From Allomuricauda sp. M10 (GTDB taxonomy: Bacteria; Bacteroidota; Bacteroidia; Flavobacteriales; Flavobacteriaceae), in contig NZ_JAJGBN010000001.1 in NCBI RefSeq assembly GCF_020782875.1, positions 1,029,095-1,093,094 on the forward strand: 64,000 nt of DNA, read 5' to 3'. Numbering within the stretch: position 1 is the first letter of the stretch; every line of letters starts with the position of its first letter. The notes below the pieces were generated by a model. That model had not been told where the DNA came from. It saw only the letters and a list, made by a program, of their open reading frames with translations, and ran no database searches. Shown here one piece after another: positions 53,872 to 63,017 of the stretch. A program made the position numbers and the translations under genes.

Positions 53872-54804
53872 CTAGAGTTTAAGGATGCGATTGGTGTCAG
53901 TATTGTATAAGAAGTTATACTTTAAAGAACCGCCCAAATACATTTGATTATCACGTATTTGAGAATAATAGTTGGTTTCTTGTTTCAATACTTCCATACC
54001 TTTTTTTGTCAATTTGACAGGGCTAAAAGAATTGAAAAGTGGTTTTAAAGTGGTCACGATACGCTCGTACTGTGAATCGCCAAAACCATAGAATCCTTGG
54101 TTGGTAATCAATTCGTGCATCAACTCCGCTTTGGATTTCGGTTTCATCTCGGCAGCCACTTGCAAAACATGGTTCTCCAAATCGTTCAATCCATTTTTAA
54201 TGGTAGGGAAACGTTTCAAATGTGTTTTGAGGGCATCGGAAAGGTATTCGAACTGAAAATCGTTATTGGCAATTTGGTTTTCCAAACGGATGGGATTGTC
54301 GCTGCAGTACAATTGCCAAATGTAGTCGGCGTATTCAATATCGTCTTGGGAAAGAATGGTCCTGTTTTCATAAAGTTGAAGCAATTTCTCATCGCTTAAC
54401 TCATTGAGGCCATATAATTTTTCAGAATCGTCTTCCTTGCCACTGCAGACCAATGAAATTTCTGCATCTCTCCTGTAGGTCTTCAACCAACTCAATACGG
54501 CCAACATGTTGATTTGACAAAAAAGGTCGTACTCGAACCATAAAACAATATGGTCCTGTTGTTTGTGGTTACAGAGGGAACGGTACTCTTTCAGCGTTTT
54601 TTCTACGAACCAGGACTTGCTGATCTTGTAGTTTTTGTTGAGAAATTCGAAGCGGGTCTTCCAGAATGACTCACTTCCGACGGAACAAAGTGTCTTGCCT
54701 TCGCAAAGCATTTCCCTCCATGTAATAATGTCTCCTTTTAGCTGTAAAGACTGCAGTCTAGACGTGAAACTGTCCCCGTTGGTAATGTGCAACAGTGATT
54801 TCAT
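53872..54804 (-). CDS. DUF1835 domain protein
   Basis: 310 residues. LHITNGDSFTSRLQ at the N-terminus and HIVLWFEYDLFCQINMLAVLSWL match DUF1835 (with DUF3658-like part). Function is unknown. Begins the DUF1835/phosphorylase/binding-protein run, 3 bp before the phosphorylase start, which suggests nucleoside-linked metabolism, although that is inference only. Confidence 0.8.
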   Translation of the reverse strand: MKSLLHITNGDSFTSRLQSLQLKGDIITWREMLCEGKTLCSVGSESFWKTRFEFLNKNYKISKSWFVEKTLKEYRSLCNHKQQDHIVLWFEYDLFCQINMLAVLSWLKTYRRDAEISLVCSGKEDDSEKLYGLNELSDEKLLQLYENRTILSQDDIEYADYIWQLYCSDNPIRLENQIANNDFQFEYLSDALKTHLKRFPTIKNGLNDLENHVLQVAAEMKPKSKAELMHELITNQGFYGFGDSQYERIVTTLKPLFNSFSPVKLTKKGMEVLKQETNYYSQIRDNQMYLGGSLKYNFLYNTDTNRILKL

Positions 54805-54947
54805 TTTCAGCTTAGTTTTTTGTTGGTTAGGAAGAATAAAAGTAAGACTTAAACGATGAACTCAAAAATTTTTTCACAAAACATTGGTAATCAACCCCCG
54901 TTTTTTAACATCGGTCAAGTTTGCGGAGGGCTTTGCAAAGATTTCTG

Positions 54948-55277
54948 TCAGCCCCCAACCCTTTTTACGGAAAATCCATTTTCCTTTAGGAATTGCATAA
55001 TCTTATCGCGGTAATCCCCTTGGATAATGATGGTTTCGTTTTTGAAACTACCTCCAACGCCCAAGTAGGATTTCAGATCTTTGGCCAATTTCTTGAAATC
55101 GCTGTCCGCACCGTTGTAACCTTCCAAGATGGTTATCGGTTTTCCCTTTCGCTTTTCATATTTGCAGATGATGGGATCGTCCTGAAGCCAATAGGAAGGT
55201 TCCTTGCTTTCCAGTTCCGGTTCCTCTTGGGGCACATGGTCAGGGAAGAGGTTTTTGAGTTGGTCCTTCAAGTCCAT
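54948..55277 (-). CDS. SUI1/eIF1-like translation factor (YciH-type)
   Basis: 109 residues with the SUI1 domain: KGKPITILEGYNG, LKSYLGVGGSFKNETIIIQGDYRD and a C-terminal KENGFSVKRVGG. YciH relatives influence start-codon selection under stress. An acidic N-terminal extension (EEPELESKEPS) precedes the domain. Four bases after the oxygenase stop, so transcribed with it. Confidence 0.9.
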   Translation of the reverse strand: MDLKDQLKNLFPDHVPQEEPELESKEPSYWLQDDPIICKYEKRKGKPITILEGYNGADSDFKKLAKDLKSYLGVGGSFKNETIIIQGDYRDKIMQFLKENGFSVKRVGG

Positions 55278-55281
55278 AACC

Positions 55282-56232
55282 TTATTTTTTGATTAATCCC
55301 AGTTCGATCAATCGCTCGTGGAGGAATTCTCCGGCGGTGATGTCCTCAAACCCTTTTGGGTGTTCTGCATCAACACAATTTTCCAAACAGTTCAGTGGCA
55401 TTTCACTTATGGGATGCATAAAAAATGGAATGGAATATCGAGATGTTCCCCACAATTCTCTTGGTGGATTCACTACTTGGTGTATGGTGGACTTTAATTT
55501 GTTGTTGGACAATCGCGAAAGCATATCGCCTACATTGATCATCAATTGGTCGGGTCTGGCAATGGCATCTACCCACTCTCCTTCGTGGTTTTGTACTTGC
55601 AATCCTTTTCCATGGGCGCCCATGAGTAAAGTGATCAGGTTAATATCGCCATGGGCCGCCGCACGAACGGCATTTTTGGGTTCCGTGGTAATGGGAGGGT
55701 AGTGGATGGGCCTTAAAATGGAATTCCCGTTCTTAATGTACTCGTCAAAATAAGTTTCTTCCAAATCCAAATGAAGGGCCAACGCTCGCAACACATATTG
55801 CGCGGTCTTCTCCAGCATTTTGTAGGTTTCCTTGCCTACTTCGTTAAAATCAGGAAGTTCGGTCACTTCCACATTGGCAGGATATTCCTTTTCCAATTTG
55901 GGATTGTCCTCTACATACTGGCCAAAATGCCAGAATTCCTTCAAATCGCCTTCCTTTTTGCCTTTGGCATGCTCCTTTCCAAATGAGGTATAGCCTCGTT
56001 GCCCCCCAATACCTTCTATTTCGTATTTGTCCTTCACTTCTTGGGGCAGTTGGAAAAACTTTTTGATTTCCGAATAAAGCTGGTCCACCAGTTCGTCGGA
56101 CAAAAAGTGTCCGCTCAGGGCCACGAATCCGATATCCTCGAAAGCAGCACCAATTTCTTTGACAAATTTCTCTTTTCTGGCTGGGTCCCCGGAGACAAAA
56201 TCCCCAAGGTTTACACTAGGTATAGCACTCAT
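55282..56232 (-). CDS. Isopenicillin N synthase-like 2-oxoglutarate/Fe(II) oxygenase
   Basis: 316 residues, jelly-roll non-haem iron enzyme. Iron ligands: HGD in AAHGDINLITLLMG (His and Asp near 191-193) and His in STIHQVVNPP near 252; RYSIPFF supplies the Arg/Ser for 2-oxoglutarate or substrate binding. N-terminal HFLSDELVDQLYSEIKKFFQLP is the family helix. Substrate unknown; the name follows the family. Followed by SUI1 at 4 bp. Confidence 0.87.
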   Translation of the reverse strand: MSAIPSVNLGDFVSGDPARKEKFVKEIGAAFEDIGFVALSGHFLSDELVDQLYSEIKKFFQLPQEVKDKYEIEGIGGQRGYTSFGKEHAKGKKEGDLKEFWHFGQYVEDNPKLEKEYPANVEVTELPDFNEVGKETYKMLEKTAQYVLRALALHLDLEETYFDEYIKNGNSILRPIHYPPITTEPKNAVRAAAHGDINLITLLMGAHGKGLQVQNHEGEWVDAIARPDQLMINVGDMLSRLSNNKLKSTIHQVVNPPRELWGTSRYSIPFFMHPISEMPLNCLENCVDAEHPKGFEDITAGEFLHERLIELGLIKK

Positions 56233-56342
56233 TGTGTCAATTTTGAAATAATGCCAAAAGTAATGAATAATGCCGAACGTTTTGGAATTTTGAAGGAAGA
56301 TGGAACCCTTTTTACTACTTTTATCCTGTTGAATTTTTATCT

Positions 56343-58319
56343 ATGAGGTATCATATTGGCGACCTGGACGAGCAAAGGCTGCTGGATTTGTACACTGGGA
56401 TGTTAAAGCCCAGATTGATAGAGGAAAAAATGCTTATCCTGTTGCGGCAGGGCAAGGTTTCCAAGTGGTTCAGTGGTATTGGTCAGGAGGCTATTTCGGT
56501 TGGGGTTACCCAGGCTCTTAAGGAGACCGAGTACATTTTGCCCATGCACCGTAACCTGGGCGTGTTTACCTCTCGCAATATTCCTTTATACCGACTTTTT
56601 GCCCAATGGCAGGGAAAACAGAGCGGTTTTACCCAAGGTCGGGACCGCAGTTTTCATTTTGGGACCCAAGAATACAGGATCGTGGGGATGATCTCCCATT
56701 TAGGTCCGCAATTGGGTGTAGCCGATGGCATTGCCTTGGCGGACATGCTCCGAAGGAAAAAACGTGTAACTGCAGTTTTTACAGGAGAAGGCGCCACCAG
56801 TGAAGGCGATTTTCATGAAGCTTTGAACGTGGCTTCCGTTTGGAACCTTCCCGTTTTGTTCTGCATTGAAAACAATGGATACGGACTTTCTACGCCCACC
56901 AATGAACAATACAATTGCGAAAACTTGGCGGAACGTGCCAAAGGATATGGCATGGAATCCCGGATTATTGACGGGAACAATATTTTGGAAGTCTACACCA
57001 AAATCGATGAATTGTGCAAGGCCATTCGCAGAAGACCAAGGCCGGTTCTGGTGGAATTCAAGACGTTTCGCATGCGCGGACATGAAGAGGCCAGTGGCAC
57101 TAAATACGTTCCGGAAAAATTGATGAAGGAGTGGGGCAAAAAAGATCCCATTGCAAATTATGAGGCTTTTTTGTTGGAAGAAGGCGTGTTGACCCCGGAA
57201 AAAATAGAACAGTTAAAAGCGGATATTTCGGAGGAAATCAATGAAAATTTGGATAAGGCTTTTGAAGAATCTCCAGTTTCTTTTAATGAAACTAAAGAAT
57301 TAAATGAGGTTTATCATCCATTTGAATATCAAGAAGTAAATCCAAATTCAGAAACAAAGAACACCCGCTTTGTAGATGCCATTTCTGAAGGTTTGGAGCA
57401 ATCCATGTACCGGCATAACGAACTCATCATCATGGGTCAGGATATTGCGGATTATGGTGGTGTCTTCAAAATTACCGAAGGATTCGTGCCCAAGTTTGGA
57501 AAAAGTCGGGTGCGGAATACCCCTATTTGTGAGTCCGGCATCGTTTCCGCGGCCATGGGTCTTTCCATCAACGGGATGAAAGCCGTGGTGGAAATGCAGT
57601 TTGCCGACTTTGTAAGCTCTGGATTCAACCCCATCGTAAATTATTTGGCCAAGGTACATTATCGTTGGAACGAAAAAGCGGATGTAGTGGTGCGCATGCC
57701 CTGTGGTGGTGGAGTAGGGGCCGGACCCTTCCATTCCCAGACCAATGAAGCATGGTTCACCAAAACCCCAGGACTCAAAGTGGTGTATCCATCCTCGCCC
57801 TATGATGCCAAAGGATTGTTGAACACCGCGATCAACGACCCCAATCCCGTGCTGTTTTTTGAACACAAAGGATTGTATCGTAGTGTGTACGGCGATGTGC
57901 CCACGGATTATTACACGTTACCCTTCGGGAAGGCCCATGTGGTCAAGGAAGGCAAGTCCATCAGTATTGTCACCTTTGGTGCAGGCGTACATTGGGCGTT
58001 GGAAACTTTGCAAAAACACCCTGAAATTGATGCCGATCTCATAGATTTGCGTACCCTTCAACCTTTGGATATCGAAGCCGTTTTTGCTTCGGTCAAAAAA
58101 ACAGGCAAGCTCATTATTTTACAGGAAGACACATTGTTCGGGGGTATCGCTAGCGATATTTCTGCCATGGTGATGGAGGAATGTTTCCAATATTTGGACG
58201 CCCCGGTCAAGCGGGTGGGCAGTTTGGAAACACCGGTTCCTTTCGCCAAGGCCTTGGAGGAAAATTATCTCCCAAAAAAGCGTTTTGAGCAAGTTTTGTT
58301 AGACCTTTACGCCTATTAA
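56343..58319 (+). CDS. Branched-chain-type alpha-ketoacid dehydrogenase E1, alpha/beta fusion
   Basis: 658 residues fusing E1 alpha (1-320) and E1 beta (340-658). The alpha TPP motif FTGEGATSEGDFHEALN with ENNGYGLSTP is standard; the beta part has GQDIADYGGVFKITEG and RVRNTPICESGIVSAAMG. It decarboxylates a 2-oxo acid, probably branched-chain (valine, leucine, isoleucine), and passes the acyl group to a lipoyl E2. Unlike the long paralogue at 6858, the TPP motif is canonical. No E2 or E3 is close. Start ATG 56343 is well placed. Confidence 0.9.
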   Translation: MRYHIGDLDEQRLLDLYTGMLKPRLIEEKMLILLRQGKVSKWFSGIGQEAISVGVTQALKETEYILPMHRNLGVFTSRNIPLYRLFAQWQGKQSGFTQGRDRSFHFGTQEYRIVGMISHLGPQLGVADGIALADMLRRKKRVTAVFTGEGATSEGDFHEALNVASVWNLPVLFCIENNGYGLSTPTNEQYNCENLAERAKGYGMESRIIDGNNILEVYTKIDELCKAIRRRPRPVLVEFKTFRMRGHEEASGTKYVPEKLMKEWGKKDPIANYEAFLLEEGVLTPEKIEQLKADISEEINENLDKAFEESPVSFNETKELNEVYHPFEYQEVNPNSETKNTRFVDAISEGLEQSMYRHNELIIMGQDIADYGGVFKITEGFVPKFGKSRVRNTPICESGIVSAAMGLSINGMKAVVEMQFADFVSSGFNPIVNYLAKVHYRWNEKADVVVRMPCGGGVGAGPFHSQTNEAWFTKTPGLKVVYPSSPYDAKGLLNTAINDPNPVLFFEHKGLYRSVYGDVPTDYYTLPFGKAHVVKEGKSISIVTFGAGVHWALETLQKHPEIDADLIDLRTLQPLDIEAVFASVKKTGKLIILQEDTLFGGIASDISAMVMEECFQYLDAPVKRVGSLETPVPFAKALEENYLPKKRFEQVLLDLYAY

Positions 58320-58408
58320 AATAGGTTGATTTACCGATTTTCACATTTTGATAACAACTATAATTGCGCCCCAATTCGTATCTTTTATTGAACATTAACT
58401 TTAATCTT

Positions 58409-58894
58409 ATGATCAAAAAATCAATTCTACTATTAGCTGTGATGGGAATTTTTATCTCATCATGTTCCGTTTCCAAGAGTGCAAGGGACCAAAGAAACCT
58501 TCTTAGCGGCACCTGGAACTTGGACAACGTTCACTACGAGAACAATTCCGGTAATTTTAAATCCGTCATTTTTAACGATGCAGAGGATATCTGCTTTGAG
58601 GACAGCGAGTGGTTCTTCCGCGACAACAACAGTACAGGACGATATACCATTAAACAAGGTAGTCTTTGTCAAGGTGGCGATCGCTTTTTCAGATGGTCCG
58701 TTGTGGAGCCTTCCCAAAACTACAGCAGTCAATTGCAGTTCAAGTTTATCGACGATAAGCGCAAGGACATTTCTGGAGGGTACGGCTACCGCTTGAACAT
58801 TGTGAGCCTTACACCTCAGAACATGACCCTAAAATCCAACGTATCGGTTAACGGACAACCTGTTACCATTGTTTACGAATTCTCAAAAAAATAA
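58409..58894 (+). CDS. Lipocalin-like lipoprotein
   Basis: 161 residues. Lipidated at Cys19 (ISSC). NLLSGTWNLDNVHYE, the GxW motif of lipocalin first strand, then seven further strands to YGYRLNIVSL and a terminal VYEFSKK. Lipocalin-like domain proteins bind small hydrophobic molecules. The start ATG 58409 opens the signal peptide (an upstream ATG at 58364 does not). An OmpA-family gene begins 4 bp later. Confidence 0.82.
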   Translation: MIKKSILLLAVMGIFISSCSVSKSARDQRNLLSGTWNLDNVHYENNSGNFKSVIFNDAEDICFEDSEWFFRDNNSTGRYTIKQGSLCQGGDRFFRWSVVEPSQNYSSQLQFKFIDDKRKDISGGYGYRLNIVSLTPQNMTLKSNVSVNGQPVTIVYEFSKK

Positions 58895-58898
58895 TCAC

Positions 58899-59591
58899 AT
58901 GAAAAAAATACTTTTAAAAGGAACCACAGCCGTTTTGGCCTTGAGCCTTATCCTGAGCTGTGACGCGGTCAAAAATGCAAACAATACCCAAAAAGGTGCC
59001 GTGATCGGTGCTGGAGGTGGCGCGGTTATCGGTGGAGTTATCGGTAACAACGTTGGAAAAGGAAATACGGCCCTTGGAGCCATCATCGGTGCCGTAGTGG
59101 GTGGTGCTGCAGGTGGTTATATCGGTAACCGTATGGACAGACAGGCCGAACGTATCGAGGAAGAAATTCCAGGTGCGGAAGTACAACGTGTGGGTGAGGG
59201 GATCAACGTAACCTTCAATGAAGATGCAGGGGTGTATTTTGACACCAACAAATCTGATGTAAAAGGAACATCTGCTACTACTTTGGACAAAATGGCCGGC
59301 ATTTTTAAGGAATACCCAAAAACCAACATTTTGGTTGAAGGACATACGGACAGCGCAGGTAGCGATGAGTACAACTGGAAGTTGTCCCAACAAAGAGCGG
59401 AATCCGTTACAAATTATTTGATTTCGAAAGGGGTTTCAAGTAGCAGGTTTACCACCAAATGGTATGGGGAGACACAACCTCGTGAAAGCAATGAAACTGC
59501 AGAGGGTAAAGCCAAGAACAGACGCGTGGAGTTGGCCATTATTGCCAGCGATGAATTGAAACAAGAAGCTTACGAAAAAACCGACAACTAA
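58899..59591 (+). CDS. OmpA-family lipoprotein with glycine-zipper
   Basis: 230 residues. Lipidation at Cys21 (LILSC). A glycine zipper at about 31-79 (GAVIGAGGGAVIGGVIG and GAIIGAVVGGAAGGYIGN) with a G-x3-G pattern packs in membranes, then an OmpA C-terminal domain with GHTDSAGSDEYN, LSQQRAESV and KAKNRRVE for peptidoglycan. It probably links the outer membrane to the wall. Probably co-transcribed with the lipocalin, 4 bp upstream; terminator 21 bp downstream. A second OmpA-type lipoprotein is at 2922. Confidence 0.92.
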   Translation: MKKILLKGTTAVLALSLILSCDAVKNANNTQKGAVIGAGGGAVIGGVIGNNVGKGNTALGAIIGAVVGGAAGGYIGNRMDRQAERIEEEIPGAEVQRVGEGINVTFNEDAGVYFDTNKSDVKGTSATTLDKMAGIFKEYPKTNILVEGHTDSAGSDEYNWKLSQQRAESVTNYLISKGVSSSRFTTKWYGETQPRESNETAEGKAKNRRVELAIIASDELKQEAYEKTDN

Positions 59592-59612
59592 CATTCGGTT
59601 TTCAAATATTCC

Positions 59613-59650
59613 AAAAAGGTCCGATGTTCTGTACACCGGGCCTTTTTTGT
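59613..59650 (+). terminator. Rho-independent terminator
   Basis: An 11-bp stem (59613-59623 with 59637-59647) with one G-U pair and a T run, after the OmpA lipoprotein gene. Confidence 0.75.
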
Positions 59651-59758
59651 TGATAATTGTTAACTAAACCATTAAATGAAAGTTAATTAAGGTACAACTC
59701 TGTAAGATATTACCTAACTTAATGGTCATAAAGCATCTATCCCCAAAAAACGATAGTC

Positions 59759-60091
59759 ATGGCCCATATTGCAGAAAACAGCATTCACACCAAACAAGAG
59801 CTCTTGGTTCGAATGGAGCGGAACAATGCTACCATACAACGGCTTTTTAATAAGCTGGGTTCCTATACCAATGAGCCCAAATGTCCTTCCGACTTTGAAA
59901 AGTTCAATGCCCTAAAAAACAGTTTCAAGATTTTTACGAAACACCAAAAAGAAATCGCTGACCTTATCAAAAAGCAAAAGGATGGTATCAGCGCAGTCTT
60001 GGAATTTGAAATACGGGAACAAATGGGCAGGTTCCGCAAGCTGGAAAGCGATTTTGCAGCCTATCTCTTAAATATGGGCAAGTCGTTTTAA
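59759..60091 (+). CDS. Hypothetical helical protein
   Basis: 110 residues, almost wholly helical and charged (ELLVRMERNNATIQRLFNKL, FKIFTKHQKEIADLIKK), no signal peptide, no cysteine set. Hard to name: possibly a small coiled-coil protein. ATG 59759 follows a 168-bp gap; a hairpin follows at 60111. Being a gene is supported by length, codon pattern and a free-standing frame, not by homology. Confidence 0.55.
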   Translation: MAHIAENSIHTKQELLVRMERNNATIQRLFNKLGSYTNEPKCPSDFEKFNALKNSFKIFTKHQKEIADLIKKQKDGISAVLEFEIREQMGRFRKLESDFAAYLLNMGKSF

Positions 60092-60110
60092 ACCTACTTA
60101 CCACTAACAC

Positions 60111-60145
60111 ATGGAAGCCATTTTGTGGTAAAAGATGGCTTCCAT
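60111..60145 (+). terminator. Terminator-like hairpin
   Basis: An 11-bp stem (60111-60121 with 60135-60145) followed by a T-rich stretch, 20 bp after the hypothetical helical protein gene. Confidence 0.6.
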
Positions 60146-60202
60146 CTGTTTTATACTCTTTTAAACATCCGTAATATTGCAGGGCAAACAACTTGTCTTG
60201 GA

Positions 60203-61120
60203 ATGGGAAGATCCTCAAACTCCGCACTGGTATTATTAGCCTTTTTTGCCATTTACTTCATCTGGGGATCCACCTATCTGTTGAACAAGGTTGCGGTTAT
60301 GGAATTGCCGCCCTTCATGCTGGCTTCGTGCCGATTTGTTACCGCGGGACTCTTGATCTTTGTGATCGCCAAGTTCATGAAGATTCCGTTGACCATCACC
60401 AAAAAACAATTGCTCAACACCTTTTTGGCAGGCATATTCTTTCTCAGTTTTGGGAATGGGGTAGTGGTATGGGCCCTCAAGTATGTGGATAGTGGCTTTG
60501 CCGCCCTTGAGATCTCTGCCCAGCCCCTCCTTATTTTATTGTTGATGTGGATGCTTCAGGGTAAAAAGATACAACCCATGTCCTTTATCGGGGTGATTTT
60601 GGGCATCATTGGGATTTATTTATTGGTGAGCCAAAAACAGATTGTCGCCAATGAAGATTCCGTCATCGGAATGATTATGATCTTCTTCTGCTTGCTCAGT
60701 TGGGCCTATGGAAGCCTTTTTGTGGCCCGTGCCGATTTGCCAACCAATTACTTTGTAAACACCGGCTACCAAATGTTCACGGCCGGTATTACCTTGGCCT
60801 TGATGAGTTTGGCTTTTGGTGAAGAATGGTCCTCACCCATGGATTGGAGTGGCAAGGTACAATGGTCCATGATCCTGTTAGTGATTTTTGGCAGTATCGT
60901 CGCTTTTACCTCCTTCAATTTTTTGTTGAAAACCGTTTCCCCGGAAAAAGTGGCGACCTCTACTTATGTGAACCCCATTGTGGCCATGCTCTTGGGGTGG
61001 TATTTTTTGAAAGAACAGATTACGGTGCAATCCATCTTCGCTGCCACCATTTTGCTCACAGGGGTTTATTTCATCAATACCAAAAAGACCTTGGCCATTT
61101 TTGAACGCTTCAAACGTTAA
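60203..61120 (+). CDS. EamA/DMT-superfamily transporter
   Basis: 305 residues, ten hydrophobic segments as two EamA repeats: IYFIWGSTYLLNKVAV and GFAALEISAQPLLILLLMW in the first; FGSIVAFTSFNFLLKTV and EKVATSTYVNPIVAMLLGWYFLKE in the second. Inner membrane exporter for a metabolite such as an amino acid; specificity not deducible. ATG 60203 starts the first helix; the frame is open upstream to 60125. Confidence 0.9.
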   Translation: MGRSSNSALVLLAFFAIYFIWGSTYLLNKVAVMELPPFMLASCRFVTAGLLIFVIAKFMKIPLTITKKQLLNTFLAGIFFLSFGNGVVVWALKYVDSGFAALEISAQPLLILLLMWMLQGKKIQPMSFIGVILGIIGIYLLVSQKQIVANEDSVIGMIMIFFCLLSWAYGSLFVARADLPTNYFVNTGYQMFTAGITLALMSLAFGEEWSSPMDWSGKVQWSMILLVIFGSIVAFTSFNFLLKTVSPEKVATSTYVNPIVAMLLGWYFLKEQITVQSIFAATILLTGVYFINTKKTLAIFERFKR

Positions 61121-61185
61121 CACGGCGTTATTTATCTCGGAAATCCCGTCATTTTTTGTACTTTATAGGGTCAATTCCTTTCGCT

Positions 61186-61740
61186 ATGAAAACCCTGTTC
61201 CATTCCGTATTTGCCGTTGCCTTGTTCATTTTGGCAGGGTGTTCCGCTACCTATCAGGCTACACCCGAAGAAGTGGCGGCTTTGGACCAAATGGTCCGTG
61301 ACCAACGTTTCGAAATTCAGGCCACTTGGGCACAACCTATGGCCAGCCAAAGTTTGAACAGCATTGCCAACGCAGGACTTTTACCTCAGGGCAGCACCGC
61401 TAGCCGTATCGATATTTCAGGATCCCGTGGATATTTTCGAATGGTGGGGGATAGCGTCAAGGCCGACCTTCCCTATTTTGGGGAACGCCGGATGGGTGGC
61501 ACCTACAATCCCCAACAAACCGGTGTCAAGTTCGAAGGTATTCCAAAGGAATACTCGTTGGAGCCCGCTACCAAGGGTACAGGTTATATCATCAAATTCA
61601 ACGTGAACCAAGGCACGGAAGCCTATCAGGTAGTAGCCCAATTGTACGCCAACCGCACGGCACGGATTGCCATGTCCAGCAGCCATCGCACCAATATTTG
61701 GTATCAGGGTACCTTGGCCCCTTATGGGGAAAAAGAGTAG
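61186..61740 (+). CDS. DUF4251 lipoprotein
   Basis: 184 residues. Lipobox LAGC at about 14-17. The body matches DUF4251: VRDQRFEIQATWAQP, ISGSRGYFRMVGDSVKADLPYFGERRMG and GTGYIIKFNVNQGTEAYQVVAQL. Function unknown; probably envelope-located. ATG 61186 begins the signal; the earlier ATG at 61156 is less likely. Monocistronic. Confidence 0.85.
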   Translation: MKTLFHSVFAVALFILAGCSATYQATPEEVAALDQMVRDQRFEIQATWAQPMASQSLNSIANAGLLPQGSTASRIDISGSRGYFRMVGDSVKADLPYFGERRMGGTYNPQQTGVKFEGIPKEYSLEPATKGTGYIIKFNVNQGTEAYQVVAQLYANRTARIAMSSSHRTNIWYQGTLAPYGEKE

Positions 61741-61834
61741 GATTATCACAAAAGTACGCCCACTTGTATTCCACATTTCCATCATTTTGTTTTAGCTTAG
61801 GGGGATCAGAAACTAAAACACCTAAAAACGCAAC

Positions 61835-63010
61835 ATGAAAATTTACGATTTGACCTTTAGGTCCATAACCCTTTGTGCACTTTCCCTGGCCGTGCTTTCC
61901 TGTAACGGAAAAAAGGAAGAAGCCACCGAGGAGGCCGAAGTGGAGCAAACTTATCAGGGCAGTTTGCCTTTGGACCGATTGCATTTGCCGGAAGGCTTTA
62001 AAATTGATGTGTATGCCGAAGGCTTGGACGGTGCCCGTTCCATGGCTATGGGCGATGACGGCACCCTCTTCGTAGGAACACGCAACGAAGGCGTGGTCTA
62101 TGCCGTAAAAGATACCGATGGGGATTTCAGGGGCGATACCACCTATATTATCGCCAAGGATTTGGAGCAACCCAATGGAGTGGCCTTTAAAAATGGCGCC
62201 CTGTACGTGGGGGCCGTAAGCCGACTCTTCAAATTCCAGAATATTGAGCAGCAGTTGGAAAACCCTCAGGAACCCGAATTGATCTATGACGATTACCCGG
62301 GCAATTTCCACCACGGTTGGAAATACATCGCCTTTGGACCCGATGACAAACTATACGTGCCTGTAGGCGCACCTTGTAATATTTGCGACAGTACTTCGGT
62401 GGACGAACGCTTTGCGTCCATTACCCGTATGGATGCCGATGGTGGCAACCGCGAGATCATTGCACGTGGGGTGCGCAACACGGTTGGGTTTACCTGGCAC
62501 CCAGAAACAAAGGAACTGTGGTTTACCGATAACAATAGGGACATGATGGGCGATGACACCCCTCCAGGCGAATTGAACCGTTTGACCGAGGTGGGTCAAC
62601 ATTTTGGTTTTCCATTTTGTCATGGAGGCACGGTTCCCGATCCTGATTTTGGTTCCCAGCGTCCCTGTTCCGATTTTGTACCTCCGGTACAGCCTTTGGG
62701 TGCTCACGTAGCGGCCTTGGGTGTCAAGTTTGATACAGGCAGTATGTTCCCCGAAAGTTATAAGGGCCACGCCTTTTTGGCCGAGCACGGCTCTTGGAAC
62801 CGTTCCTCCAAAGTGGGGTACCGCATTTCCTTGGTGAAATTGGACGGCAACCAACCTGTGGGCTACGAACCTTTTATCTATGGTTGGTTGGATGAGGAAT
62901 CTCAAGAAGCCTTTGGAAGGCCGGTTGACCTATTGTTCTTAAAAGATGGATCGTTGTTGATCTCTGATGATGTGGGCGACGCTATCTACCGCGTGACCTA
63001 CAAAGGTTAG
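61835..63010 (+). CDS. PQQ-type sugar dehydrogenase-like lipoprotein (sorbosone dehydrogenase family)
   Basis: 391 residues. Lipobox ending Cys23 (AVLSC). A six-bladed beta-propeller: RSMAMGDDGTLFVGTRNEGV, HHGWKYIAFGPDDKLYVPVGAPC, RGVRNTVGFTWHPETKELWFTDNNRDMMGD and GHAFLAEHGSWNRS are the family blocks of GDH-B/sorbosone dehydrogenase proteins. Cysteine pair PCNIC is a typical addition. Whether it binds PQQ cannot be seen. Monocistronic. Confidence 0.88.
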   Translation: MKIYDLTFRSITLCALSLAVLSCNGKKEEATEEAEVEQTYQGSLPLDRLHLPEGFKIDVYAEGLDGARSMAMGDDGTLFVGTRNEGVVYAVKDTDGDFRGDTTYIIAKDLEQPNGVAFKNGALYVGAVSRLFKFQNIEQQLENPQEPELIYDDYPGNFHHGWKYIAFGPDDKLYVPVGAPCNICDSTSVDERFASITRMDADGGNREIIARGVRNTVGFTWHPETKELWFTDNNRDMMGDDTPPGELNRLTEVGQHFGFPFCHGGTVPDPDFGSQRPCSDFVPPVQPLGAHVAALGVKFDTGSMFPESYKGHAFLAEHGSWNRSSKVGYRISLVKLDGNQPVGYEPFIYGWLDEESQEAFGRPVDLLFLKDGSLLISDDVGDAIYRVTYKG

Positions 63011-63017
63011 GGTCCGA

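Noticed and set aside
56250..56346. A short open frame ending at the start of the E1 fusion
   Set aside because: About 30 residues, not conserved in style; the strong E1 start at 56343 overlaps its end, so it is likely leader sequence.
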